DNA of 64,000 nt from Planctomycetota bacterium (lineage in GTDB: Bacteria > Planctomycetota > Phycisphaerae > Phycisphaerales > UBA1924), in contig JACTNA010000018.1 of assembly GCA_014584315.1 (NCBI GenBank), positions 248,001-312,000 on the forward strand, given 5' to 3'. This document shows, in pieces, positions 14,972 to 23,147 of this stretch. The notes below the pieces were generated by a model. The model searched no databases, was not told the origin of the DNA, and was given only the letters and a program-made list of their open reading frames with translations. A program made the position numbers and the translations under genes. The first letter of the stretch is position 1. Every line of letters begins with the position of its first letter.

Positions 14972-16636
14972 ATGAGACTCCGATCCGTCCATACCGTGGC
15001 ACTCGCCGGCGCGGCACTCGCGGCGGGGTGCGCTTCGTATCGGCCCGATTCGTCGGCGATGAGCGACGTCGCACGCGGGCGGTACGGCGATGCGCGGGGT
15101 CGGATCGCGGCGACGATGCCCTCCAGCCGCTCGGATCCCGGGTATCTGCTGGCGCGCACGAAGGCGGGGATGGTTGCGTTGGCGGACGGGCTTCCGGAGG
15201 CGGCGGAGCCGCACCTGGGCGAGGTGTACGACCTGCTGCGGACGCAGGGACTGAACGAGGACAAAACCGTGCCGTCGGTCGTGGTGCATGAGGGCGTGCG
15301 GATCTGGAAGGGCGAGCCGTTCGAGCAGGCGATGGGGTACGCCTACGTCGCGGTGCACGACCTGGTGATGGCGGACTGGGGGAACGCGCGGGCGGCGGCG
15401 CAGGACTCGCTCTTCCTGCTGCGTGACTTCGGGCGGGGCGCGGGGGGCGAGTCGCTCACGCCCATCCAACTGACCGAGCGCGCCGCGCAGCGCGACCGGG
15501 ACGGCGGGGACTACCTCTCGACGGGGTACACGGCGGCTGAGACCGACTTTGCGCTCGGGTATCTGCTCGCGGGCGTGGCGAACCGGATGCTTGAACGGCG
15601 GGAGGAGGCGGGCGAGCACTTCGCGAAGGCCTCGGCGGTCGCGCCGCGGCTGGCGTCGCTCGCATCCGCGCTCGAGCACGGCGACTACGACACGCTGCTG
15701 ATCGTTGATGCGGGCCTGGGGCCGGAGAAGATCGCCACGGGGCAGGACGGGGTGGTGGCGGCGTTCGTGCCGCGTGAGCGTGGGCCGGCGGGGGGGCTGG
15801 TCGTGTCGCATGGCGGGAGTGCGTTCATGGAACTGCCGGCCGTCTGCGACCTGAACGAGATGGCGCGGGACCATCGCTGGAACAACCTGGAGGATGTGCG
15901 GCGGGTGAAGAGCCTGCTTGGGTCGGGGCTGATGGTGGCCGGGGCGGCGGTCGCGATCGGCTCGGACGACACGGAGGCGCAACTGGCGGGACTCGGGATG
16001 CTGCTCGCGGGGTTGGCGGTTCGGGCCGGCTCGAGGGCGGACACACGGCACAACGAACTGCTGCCGCGGCTTGTGTACCTCGTGCCGGTCCGCGGCGCGG
16101 ACGGGCCGGTGACGGTGCAGGTGGCGGAGAAGCCGGGGACGCGGCTGACGCTCGCGGGGCTGCCTTCGCCTGCGCGCGGCGAGTTGACGGTTCGGTATGC
16201 GCGGCTGGCGGCGGACTCGTACGGAACGGGGAACGCGCCGGCGTGGGCGGTCTCCGGGCGCGTGCTGTACGCGAACGACGAGACGGGTGCGCTCGACGAG
16301 CCGACGCTGCCGTACATCCTCGGCGGGCGGTGCGTGCGGACGCCGACGCCGGACCTGCTCGTCGAGTATGAGCGGGCGGGTCTGCCGGGCGATGTGTCGT
16401 TCGGGCAGTTGATGGAACTGTACCGTCTCGAGGGCCTGGAGCCGCTGCCCGGCCCGGAGCGCCGGCGTGCGCGGGGGCACGTGCTGGAAGGTGGGCAGAC
16501 GGTGTTCACGCCGCAGTCGGGGACGGCGGGGTTCGCCCGGCTGTTCGGGCAGGAGCATCCCGCGTATCAGCCGCGTTCACGCGAGGTGCGCGAGTTGACG
16601 GCGCGCATCCGCGCCTCCGAGGTCGCGGCGGAGTAG
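14972..16636 (+). CDS. COG3014-like exported protein of the LpoB cluster
   Basis: 554 residues from the ATG at 14972; the frame is open from 14861 but only this start gives a signal peptide, with lipobox AAGC (Cys about 19). The first half is helical and TPR-like (YLLARTKAGMVALADGLPEA, DFALGYLLAGVANRMLERRE). A short hydrophobic segment lies at about 310-350, and the second half is mostly beta. The size, signal and position between LpoB-like and YcfL-like genes match the COG3014 proteins that accompany lpoB in other bacteria. Molecular role unknown; a cell-envelope assembly factor is inferred from context. Confidence 0.65.
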   Translation: MRLRSVHTVALAGAALAAGCASYRPDSSAMSDVARGRYGDARGRIAATMPSSRSDPGYLLARTKAGMVALADGLPEAAEPHLGEVYDLLRTQGLNEDKTVPSVVVHEGVRIWKGEPFEQAMGYAYVAVHDLVMADWGNARAAAQDSLFLLRDFGRGAGGESLTPIQLTERAAQRDRDGGDYLSTGYTAAETDFALGYLLAGVANRMLERREEAGEHFAKASAVAPRLASLASALEHGDYDTLLIVDAGLGPEKIATGQDGVVAAFVPRERGPAGGLVVSHGGSAFMELPAVCDLNEMARDHRWNNLEDVRRVKSLLGSGLMVAGAAVAIGSDDTEAQLAGLGMLLAGLAVRAGSRADTRHNELLPRLVYLVPVRGADGPVTVQVAEKPGTRLTLAGLPSPARGELTVRYARLAADSYGTGNAPAWAVSGRVLYANDETGALDEPTLPYILGGRCVRTPTPDLLVEYERAGLPGDVSFGQLMELYRLEGLEPLPGPERRRARGHVLEGGQTVFTPQSGTAGFARLFGQEHPAYQPRSREVRELTARIRASEVAAE

Positions 16637-16648
16637 AAGCGCATCAAC

Positions 16649-16666
16649 CCGCGCTTCGCTGCGCGG
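16649..16666 (+). promoter_or_regulatory. Intercistronic hairpin
   Basis: CCGCGC-TTCGCT-GCGCGG lies 12 bases after the COG3014-like stop and before the YcfL-like gene. No T-run. It may tune downstream expression or protect the 3' end of the upstream message. Confidence 0.35.
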
Positions 16667-16699
16667 TATCAGACGACGAACGAACGCAAGGAGAGGACC

Positions 16700-17125
16700 A
16701 TGACAGCACGAAATCGGACGAACCCGCTCACGACGACGGGAGCGATCGTTGTCCTGCTCGGCGCGGCCGCGTGCCAGAGCAGCGCGCCGCCCTATCGCGG
16801 GCGGGTGGACCCGATCGCGCTCTCGGACTACCCGCAGATCGTGGTGACGCGGCCGCTGGACGACCTGCTCGGGTTCTCGCGGCCGGACGTGACGCCCGCG
16901 ACGGAGTCGGAGCCGATGCGTGTGGTTGCGCCGGTGCGCTCGATGCAGGACGGGTACACGCGGGTGCAGTACCAGTTCGAGTTCTTCGACGAACGGGGCA
17001 GGCCGCTCTCGCAGTCGGGATGGAGGTACAAGTCGATCACGCCCCGGCAGCAGGTGTTCCTGGACGGTCGCGCGCTGAGCACGGAGGCGAAGGACTGGCG
17101 GCTGTCGATCCGCCAGGCGGGGTGA
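16700..17125 (+). CDS. YcfL-like (DUF1425) lipoprotein
   Basis: 141 residues. The signal peptide ends in AAAC (lipobox, Cys about 27). The mature part is a small beta-sandwich: YPQIVVTRPLDDLL, MRVVAPVRSMQDGYTRVQYQ, FEFFDERGRPL and WRYKSITPRQQVFLDG. This matches YcfL, encoded beside lpoB in Escherichia coli. AAGGAGAGG precedes the ATG. Its presence as the fourth gene strengthens the identification of the whole cluster. It ends 5 bases before the convergent prepilin gene, with no terminator between them. Confidence 0.75.
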   Translation: MTARNRTNPLTTTGAIVVLLGAAACQSSAPPYRGRVDPIALSDYPQIVVTRPLDDLLGFSRPDVTPATESEPMRVVAPVRSMQDGYTRVQYQFEFFDERGRPLSQSGWRYKSITPRQQVFLDGRALSTEAKDWRLSIRQAG

Positions 17126-17130
17126 GTGCT

Positions 17131-17835
17131 CTACTCCACGTCGCGGCCCCGCGCACCGCCGACAGTGTGCAACCCGTACGCCCCGATCGTGTGGCGCGTG
17201 CCTGGGTACTCGCCCTCGCCATCGCGCAGCGGCATAATCAGGCCGGGCTCCGTTGTCCCGCGTGCGCTGCCATCGACGAACCCCATGTTCAAGGGGCGCC
17301 CGGTATACCGCTCGAGAAAGTACGGCGTAACCGGCTCCCGCTCCACCAATGCCGCCTTCTTCGATGGATACGCCACCTCGTGACCGCGCACGGCTCGCCA
17401 CTGCGACGGCCCCTGCCGCGTCTCCCACGACCAGTACGCCGGATCGGCGATCAGCGAGCATGAGTAGAAGTAGGACATGCTCCACCCGGCTCCCGGCCTC
17501 ATGACCGATCGGTGCATGATCTTCTCATCGTAATAGGACTCGGCCAGTACGGCCTGCCAGAGATGGTGGGAATCGAAGTATCGCATCCGAAACTCGTGAC
17601 CCTGAATGATCAGCGTCGTGAACTCCGAACTCGGGTCCATGAATGCCGGGAACGTGTCGTTCCAGTCCGATCGGTACATGTCAATGATCGTTGCGTGTGA
17701 CCGCAGATTCGACAGCGACACCGAATCGCGACCACTGTCGCGAACCGACGAGAGCATCGGCAGCGCGAGCGCAACAAGGATTGCAACGATGAGCGCCGCA
17801 ACCAGGATCTCAGCGAGCGTGAACCCTCGCTTCAT
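17131..17835 (-). CDS. Prepilin-type (pseudopilin) protein with C-terminal DG motif
   Basis: 234 residues from the ATG at 17835, which overlaps the upstream stop (ATGA). The leader MKRG|FTLAEILVAALIVAILV is a textbook type IV prepilin signal. Cleavage occurs after Gly, Glu lies at +5, and the hydrophobic helix serves assembly or membrane anchoring. The soluble part ends with LNMGFVDGSARG, like the processing-associated DG motif of the planctomycete prepilin (DUF1559-type) families. Such proteins are numerous in planctomycetes and of unknown function; they may form short pseudopili or a secretion device. No prepilin peptidase is encoded nearby. Last gene of a four-gene overlapping set. Confidence 0.82.
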   Translation of the reverse strand: MKRGFTLAEILVAALIVAILVALALPMLSSVRDSGRDSVSLSNLRSHATIIDMYRSDWNDTFPAFMDPSSEFTTLIIQGHEFRMRYFDSHHLWQAVLAESYYDEKIMHRSVMRPGAGWSMSYFYSCSLIADPAYWSWETRQGPSQWRAVRGHEVAYPSKKAALVEREPVTPYFLERYTGRPLNMGFVDGSARGTTEPGLIMPLRDGEGEYPGTRHTIGAYGLHTVGGARGRDVE

Positions 17836-18308
17836 TCCGTCGCCAACGACGAAGATTGGCTGGGCGTCGCCTTTGACGTACTGCCGAACCATAACCATGC
17901 TCCCGAGGAGAGCGCGGACAGCAGCCCCGCGTTCCGGACCAAGACCGACCATGCTTCCGCGCGCGTTGCCTCGTAGCGGAGAACCGCTCCGAAACAGGCA
18001 CACGCCGGTGGACCGTGCGCTGCCAGTTCGTACGCGAACATCGCGCTGAAGACCGTGACCAACGCGATCCCACACACGAGCGCAAACGCCCGCCACGTCC
18101 CGGAGAACCACAGCACAGCAGTGCCCGCCTCCAAGGCGGGAATAATGAGCGTGGCCGGAGCGACCAAGGCGTCGGGAATGGAACCCCACCCGTCGAGATC
18201 GCGGGCGAAGGTACTGAGGTCAGTGAACTTGAGGACACCTGCCGCGGCCAGGATTGCCATCGGCGCTCCAACCAAACCGTGGGCGAGTGTTCTCCTGCGG
18301 TTGGCCAT
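17832..18308 (-). CDS. MauE/DoxX-like membrane protein
   Basis: 158 residues with four predicted membrane helices (about 12-28, 46-66, 73-98 and 124-143). ACACFG, with its CxC pair, sits after the third helix. The length, helix pattern and Cys pair fit the MauE/DoxX family of redox-associated membrane proteins, which supply thiol oxidation or reduction for exported Cys-rich partners. The next gene upstream encodes a Cys-containing exported protein, a plausible client. The ribosome binding site is weak (AAGGG). The stop overlaps the prepilin start by four bases, so translation is coupled. Confidence 0.7.
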   Translation of the reverse strand: MANRRRTLAHGLVGAPMAILAAAGVLKFTDLSTFARDLDGWGSIPDALVAPATLIIPALEAGTAVLWFSGTWRAFALVCGIALVTVFSAMFAYELAAHGPPACACFGAVLRYEATRAEAWSVLVRNAGLLSALSSGAWLWFGSTSKATPSQSSSLATE

Positions 18309-18326
18309 GGCTTGACCCTTGGCGGT

Positions 18327-18761
18327 TCAGGGGTTGCCCGGCGGCCCACCCGGAGCGGGCGAGCAGCCCCCGCCAGACGGGAACTCGTCCCTCACGGGAT
18401 CACCGATGATCCACGCCGATTGTTCATCCGGCCAACAGTTGATCCCCTGCTGAACTCCGTGGTAGAAATCGCAGGTCACATAGTTCACCGAATAGCTGTT
18501 GTAGCCGGGCTGCTCCTTGACATCCACCTGGCGTGCATCAGGATTGCGAGACGAGAGAAGGCATCTTCCGGGCGGAAGCGTGGGGGGCCTGATCTCGCAC
18601 GCTCCGTACACGGGGCCGGGGACGTAGCAGCCGATGCCCGCGGCAGAAGCGACGATCACGAACGGCGCGCTCAGGGCCATGAGACGCCAGACGATCTCCG
18701 ATACCTCTCGTGCCATTGATTCGCTCTCCATCAGGTCCGCGATGTGCATCACATGCGTCAT
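18327..18761 (-). CDS. Cys-containing exported protein of unknown family
   Basis: 144 residues from the ATG at 18761, which overlaps the upstream stop (ATGA); later ATGs at codons 5, 11, 16 and 28 are possible starts. One hydrophobic segment at about 27-45 (LMALSAPFVIVASAAGIG) acts as a membrane anchor or uncleaved signal. The rest is short, Pro/Gly-rich and holds five cysteines (GCYV, GACE, GRCL, TCDF, NCWP) plus one near the end (GGGCSP), suggesting disulfide bonds outside the cytoplasm. No homologue is recognised. The neighbouring MauE-like protein could keep these cysteines in the right redox state. Confidence 0.6.
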   Translation of the reverse strand: MTHVMHIADLMESESMAREVSEIVWRLMALSAPFVIVASAAGIGCYVPGPVYGACEIRPPTLPPGRCLLSSRNPDARQVDVKEQPGYNSYSVNYVTCDFYHGVQQGINCWPDEQSAWIIGDPVRDEFPSGGGCSPAPGGPPGNP

Positions 18762-19921
18762 GCGCCGGTCCTGTACCGGCGCCAGACAAGCAGAACGATC
18801 ATGCCCGAAAACAGGCTCAATATCATCCACCCGGCTGCTCGGAGCCAAGCACGGTCCCCAGGGCGCTTGCGGCCTCCGATGGACCAAGTGCGCTCGCTTC
18901 CGTCCGGCATCACTTGCGTCGCCTGCCGGACCTCGGGACGATAGTCGGTGAGAGACGCGACACGAAGCTCGCCGCGCAAAGCGTCTACACCGCCCCGTTC
19001 AGGAACCCGCGTCAGTTCCTCGAGGCTCTCGTGTGCAACCGGCTCGACCGAGAGCACACGCCACCGTGCGCGCACTCCCCCTGCCGCATCTAGAATATCG
19101 ACGCTATGCGCGATCCAAGTGCCCGCAACTTCGTTGTATTGCCAGTCCGCGAACCTCGCGCCACCCTGCCCTTCCACCGTTGGTGACAGTTGCAGCACTT
19201 CGATCGCCTCAGGCAGGGCCCGGCCGGGTGCAGTATCCGTCTGGCCGGTATATTTCCAGATCCATTCGCCGCTGCCATAACGCACTGCGGCTTCCGCTGC
19301 CCAACTTCCGTCGGAAAGCCTCGACGCATTCGATGGCACTGGCGAGGCGGGTTGCCCGGAACCAAGCCCGATTCCTCCGAAAAGCAAGTACTTGCGTGGT
19401 CGGTCAGAGGCTCCAGCCAGCGACGCCGTTTCCCCGACTTCAGAGACCGAAGATGGCGTCAACACGGATAACCAGTGATGACCTCCTATTTCTTGCAATG
19501 TCCATGCAAGTGTCCCCGAATAACCATGGTCGCTGAACGGCTGGGATGGCGTTGATGGACGGTCCATCGTCCAGCGATGCTTGTCTTTGCCGAGCCACAG
19601 GCGCCACAAGACGACGTCATCCTGCCCGGACTCAACGAGCGCCCGCCTCTCGCGGAGCATGTCGGCGTTGCTCTCGAAGCCCTCCGGAGGGCCAGCAGCA
19701 AGGGCCTCCTCCCACTGTTCGAGACTTCGACGAACGACAGCAGCGGGAACCCGCGACTCGTAGGTAATCAGGAACGGCTCGCTCGGAGACCATTCCGTCG
19801 CTTCACGCCACGCGTGCTTCCACCAGCGAAGCGTACCGACATCTGACTGACAGACGGCGGGTTCCGTCGCACACACCACAACGAGCGCTACGAGAAGTCG
19901 GCGAAAGCGAAGATGGTCCAT
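18758..19921 (-). CDS. Secreted protein of unknown family with C-terminal membrane anchor
   Basis: 387 residues if started at the ATG at 19921, giving a signal peptide (DHLRFRRLLVALVVVCATEP) near 1-22. The body is soluble and mixed alpha/beta with many Trp (TLRWWKHAWREATEWSP, VVLWRLWLGKDKHRW). The end is a membrane helix with a basic tail (LRAAGWMILSLFSGMIVLLVWRRY), so both ends touch the membrane and most of the chain lies outside. No known domain. In-frame ATGs also exist at 19939 and 19963 inside a tandem repeat. There is no Shine-Dalgarno sequence before any of them. First gene of the cassette; its stop overlaps the next start. Confidence 0.65.
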   Translation of the reverse strand: MDHLRFRRLLVALVVVCATEPAVCQSDVGTLRWWKHAWREATEWSPSEPFLITYESRVPAAVVRRSLEQWEEALAAGPPEGFESNADMLRERRALVESGQDDVVLWRLWLGKDKHRWTMDRPSTPSQPFSDHGYSGTLAWTLQEIGGHHWLSVLTPSSVSEVGETASLAGASDRPRKYLLFGGIGLGSGQPASPVPSNASRLSDGSWAAEAAVRYGSGEWIWKYTGQTDTAPGRALPEAIEVLQLSPTVEGQGGARFADWQYNEVAGTWIAHSVDILDAAGGVRARWRVLSVEPVAHESLEELTRVPERGGVDALRGELRVASLTDYRPEVRQATQVMPDGSERTWSIGGRKRPGDRAWLRAAGWMILSLFSGMIVLLVWRRYRTGA

Positions 19922-19927
19922 CAGGCA

Positions 19928-19963
19928 CCATCGAGCCATCGAGCCATCGAGCCATCGAGCCAT
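19928..19963 (-). repeat. Tandem 8-bp repeat containing ATG
   Basis: On the minus strand the unit ATGGCTCG is repeated four times followed by a partial unit, so ATG occurs at 19963, 19955, 19947, 19939 and 19931 in three reading frames. It occupies the space between a TTGACA promoter and the start of the first cassette gene. An 8-bp unit changes reading frame whenever the copy number changes. Confidence 0.9.
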
Positions 19964-19970
19964 GCGATGC

Positions 19971-20000
19971 AGCCTACTTTGTCCCGCGATCGCCTGTCAA
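19971..20000 (-). promoter_or_regulatory. Promoter of the prepilin cassette
   Basis: On the minus strand, TTGACA (20000-19995), 18 bases, TAGGCT (19976-19971). The -35 is perfect; the -10 is modest. The predicted transcript start falls at about 19964, directly at the first ATG of the tandem repeat. Confidence 0.5.
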
Positions 20001-20063
20001 GTCGTACGTCACCAGAAGGATATGTTCGTCCGACGTTAGGGCTGAGGGCGTACGCCAGAATCA

Positions 20064-21095
20064 CTACAACTCCGGTTGCTTAGCCCCGCTCACCCACTTC
20101 AACGCGCTTCTTTCCTTCTCCAGCAGTTCGAGGGCGGCGACGGCGTCCTCGACGGGGACAGGCGAGGGGCCGCCGCGGGCGACCGCGTCCACCATCGCGC
20201 GGGCCTGCACTTCGTAGCCGGTGAGCGGGCCGACGTCCGGGGCGAGCGACTCGGTGCCGCGGTGGAGGAGGAACTGGGGCGTGCGAGCGAGGTCGAAGTC
20301 GGCGGTGGCGCGTTCGAAGCAGACGACGCAGCGGACACGGAAGCCGAAGGCGGGCTGGTGCCCCCAGCCGCCCTCGGCGACGACCTGGGGCACGTGGTCG
20401 TAGCGGTAGATGGTGGTGAGGTGGTTGGTCGAGCCTGCGGCGATGACCTCGCGCGGCGGGCCGAAGCACCAGCGGATGAAGTCGGCATCGTGCATGTGCA
20501 GGTCGATGATCGCGCCGCCGCTGCGGGTGTCGTCGGCGTAGAAGTCGGTCCACTCGGGGCGCGAGCCGAGGCGGTGGAAGGTCGCGCTGGTGACGCGGCC
20601 GAACTCGCCGGAGTCGATGGCGCGCTTGATCCACGCCCAGGCGGGCCAGAAGCGCATGCACATCGCGGGCGTGCAGAGCGTGCGTGCCTTCGACGCCGCG
20701 TCGGCGATGCGGCGCGCGTCGGCGGAGCGCAGGGCGAGGGGCTTCTCGACGAGCGCGTGCCTGCCCGCGGCGATCGCGGCGAGGGCGAGGGGGACGTGGG
20801 TGTCGGTGGGCGTGCAGATGCTGACGTGATCCACGTGCGGGTCGGCGAGGAGGTCCTCGGCTCGCTCGTAGGCGCGGACCTCGGCGGGGTCGAAGAGGCG
20901 TTCGCTCGTGCCGCCGGTTTCGATGTTGCCCGCGACGGCGGCTTCGCCCGCGCGCCGCCGCGGATCGGGGTCGGCGACGGCGACGACGCGGCAGGCGTGG
21001 CCGGCCTCGTTCGCGGAGCGGTAGGCGGCGAGGTGCGTGCGCCCCATGAAGCCCAGGCCGATGATGCCGACACGGACGGGCGGGGCGCCGGGCAT
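20064..21095 (-). CDS. Gfo/Idh/MocA family NAD(P)-dependent oxidoreductase
   Basis: 343 residues. The N-terminal Rossmann fold has VGIIGLGFMGRTHLAAY, with the expected GxGxxG-like loop. ICTPTDTH and ALVEKPLAL follow, the EKP motif carrying the conserved Lys of this family. The C-terminal beta-sheet domain includes GGAIIDLHMHDADFIRWCFG, where the DxxxHDxD-like His is usually catalytic. These enzymes oxidise or reduce sugars, inositols and amino-sugar derivatives. It starts 3 bases after the stop of the NagB-LmbE gene, so both act in one pathway, probably amino-sugar or glycan breakdown. Exact substrate unknown. Confidence 0.9.
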   Translation of the reverse strand: MPGAPPVRVGIIGLGFMGRTHLAAYRSANEAGHACRVVAVADPDPRRRAGEAAVAGNIETGGTSERLFDPAEVRAYERAEDLLADPHVDHVSICTPTDTHVPLALAAIAAGRHALVEKPLALRSADARRIADAASKARTLCTPAMCMRFWPAWAWIKRAIDSGEFGRVTSATFHRLGSRPEWTDFYADDTRSGGAIIDLHMHDADFIRWCFGPPREVIAAGSTNHLTTIYRYDHVPQVVAEGGWGHQPAFGFRVRCVVCFERATADFDLARTPQFLLHRGTESLAPDVGPLTGYEVQARAMVDAVARGGPSPVPVEDAVAALELLEKERSALKWVSGAKQPEL

Positions 21096-21098
21096 GGC

Positions 21099-23147
21099 TC
21101 AGGCCCCCACCGCGGCGGCGTTGGCGGGCGAGCCGGTCGTGCTTGCCGCGCCGGCCGGCGCCTCGTCCGGGAGTGAGCCGTCGTTCTCGCTCGGCCGCCA
21201 GAGGACGAAGCCTTCGATGGCCTGGTACTCGGGCAGTCCGAGGCGGTCGTAGAGTTGTGCGGTGGCGCGGTTGCGGTCCTCGGCGCGCTGCCAGAACTCG
21301 CGCGGGTCGTTGGGGCCGGGGAAGAGGGCCTTGTCCTTCTGCGACTGGTGCTTGAAGATGGCCATGCGCTTGCGGTCCACCTCGCTGGGCGAGAGGGGGA
21401 CGGCCATCTCGATCTCGTGCGGCTCCCACTCCTGCCACGCGCCGCGGTAGAGCCAGACCTCGCAGTCGCGCATCCAGTCGCGCGGGGCGAGGCGTCGCAG
21501 GGCGGTCGTGATGGCGGCGAGGCAGACGCGGTGCGTGCCGTGCGGGTCGGAGAGGTCGCCCGCTGCGTAGACCTGGTGCGGGCGGATGCGGTCGAGCAGG
21601 TCGGCGACGATGCGCACGTCGTCCTCGCCGAGGGGGCGTTTCTTGACGCGGCCGGTCTCGTAGAAAGGCATGTCGAGGAAGTGGATGCGGTCGGGACGGA
21701 CGCCGGAGAATCGGGCGGCGGCGCGGGCCTCGCAGCGGCGGATCAGGCCCTTGATGCGTTGGAGTTCGGGGGTGTCGATCTCGCCGGGGGACTTGTCGCG
21801 GATGAACCGGCGGATGCGTTCCGCGATTTCCGTCGGCGCGACCGATGCGTCGCCGACGCCGAACTCCTCCGAGAACTCGGCGGCGAACTCGGCGAACTTC
21901 TCGGCCTCGTCGTCGAAGACGGCGATGTTGCCCGAGGTCTGGTAGGCGACGTGGACCTCGTGCCCCTGGTCGCAGAGGCGGATGAGCGTGCCGCCCATCG
22001 AGATCACGTCGTCGTCCGGGTGCGGGCTGAAGACGACGACGCGCTTGGGGAAGGTGTCGGGGGGGTTGGCGTTGTCGATGCCGACGCCGGGAACGAAGCG
22101 CGGTCGCCCGGGCTTGCCGCCGGGCCAGCCGGTGATGGTCTTCTGGAGGCTCTTGAAGACCTCGATGTTGATCTCGTACGCGCCGCCGCGTGCGGAGAGG
22201 AGTTCCTGGAGGCCGTGCTCGTTGTAGTCCTCCTCGACGAGTTTGAGGATGGGCTTCTGGCGTTGAAGGGCGAGCCAGGCGACGGCGCGGCGTGTGAGGC
22301 GGTTGTCCCACGCCAGCCCGAAGCGCTCGACGGGTCCGAGCAGCCATGGCGTTTTGAAGCGGGTGAGTTCCGAGGCGGCGGCGGGGTCGAGGACGAACTT
22401 GGCGTCCGGGTGCTGCTGGAGGAAACTGGCGGCGACGGCGGGTGTGATCTCGCCCTCGACGGCGCGTCGGACGATGGCGGCCTTGTGCTCGCCGAAGGCC
22501 ATGAGGACGACTCGGCGTGCGTCGAGGATGGTGCCGACGCCCATGGTGACGGCCTTGCGCGGGACGTTCCACTCGCCGAAGAAGTCGCTGGCGGCGTCCA
22601 TCCGCGTGACCTTGTCGAGGGTGATGAGGCGGGTGCGGCTGTCGCGGGGCGAGCCTGGCTCGTTGAATCCGACGTGGCCGGTGCGCCCGATGCCGAGGAT
22701 CTGGAGGTCGATGCCGCCCGCGTCTCGGATGGCTCGCTCGTAGTCGGCGCAGTGCTGGTGAACGCGGTCGATGGGGACCGCGCCGTCGGGGACGTGCGCG
22801 CGGGCGGGGTCGATGTCCACGTGGTCGAAGAGGTGCTCGCGCATGAACCGGCGGTAGGACTGGAGACTCTCCGGCGGCATCGGCCAGTACTCGTCGAGGT
22901 TGAAGGCCGTCACGTTGGCGAAGCTGAGGCCCTCTTCGCGGTGCAGACGGACGAGTTCGTTGTAGACGCCGACGGGCGTCGCGCCCGTGGCCAGGCCGAG
23001 CACGGCGCGCCGGCCGGAGGACGCCCGTTCGCGGATGAGGGCGGCGATCTCGGCGGCGACGGCGCGGGCGGCGAGTGCGCTCGACTGGTGCACGGCGACG
23101 GGAATGTGCTCGCGTTCGGCGGCGCGTGGTGCGTTGGAATCGGTCAT
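21099..23147 (-). CDS. Glucosamine-6-phosphate deaminase (NagB-like) fused to LmbE/PIG-L deacetylase-like domain
   Basis: 682 residues. The NagB-like domain (about 30-290) shows LGLATGATPVGVYNEL for phosphate binding, NLDEYW with the catalytic Asp, and GIGRTGHVGFNEPGS. In the last motif the usual Asp before Gly-His is Thr. The C-terminal domain (about 410-650) has the LmbE metal motif SPHPDDDVISMGG and DLSDPHGTH, as in N-acetylglucosaminyl deacetylases. Similar fusions are annotated as NagB in Bacteroidetes. The pair could deacetylate and then deaminate an amino sugar, but this is inference. The frame stays open upstream to 23447; the ATG at 23147 (MTDSNAPR) is chosen because similarity begins after it. 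Confidence 0.86.
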   Translation of the reverse strand: MTDSNAPRAAEREHIPVAVHQSSALAARAVAAEIAALIRERASSGRRAVLGLATGATPVGVYNELVRLHREEGLSFANVTAFNLDEYWPMPPESLQSYRRFMREHLFDHVDIDPARAHVPDGAVPIDRVHQHCADYERAIRDAGGIDLQILGIGRTGHVGFNEPGSPRDSRTRLITLDKVTRMDAASDFFGEWNVPRKAVTMGVGTILDARRVVLMAFGEHKAAIVRRAVEGEITPAVAASFLQQHPDAKFVLDPAAASELTRFKTPWLLGPVERFGLAWDNRLTRRAVAWLALQRQKPILKLVEEDYNEHGLQELLSARGGAYEINIEVFKSLQKTITGWPGGKPGRPRFVPGVGIDNANPPDTFPKRVVVFSPHPDDDVISMGGTLIRLCDQGHEVHVAYQTSGNIAVFDDEAEKFAEFAAEFSEEFGVGDASVAPTEIAERIRRFIRDKSPGEIDTPELQRIKGLIRRCEARAAARFSGVRPDRIHFLDMPFYETGRVKKRPLGEDDVRIVADLLDRIRPHQVYAAGDLSDPHGTHRVCLAAITTALRRLAPRDWMRDCEVWLYRGAWQEWEPHEIEMAVPLSPSEVDRKRMAIFKHQSQKDKALFPGPNDPREFWQRAEDRNRATAQLYDRLGLPEYQAIEGFVLWRPSENDGSLPDEAPAGAASTTGSPANAAAVGA

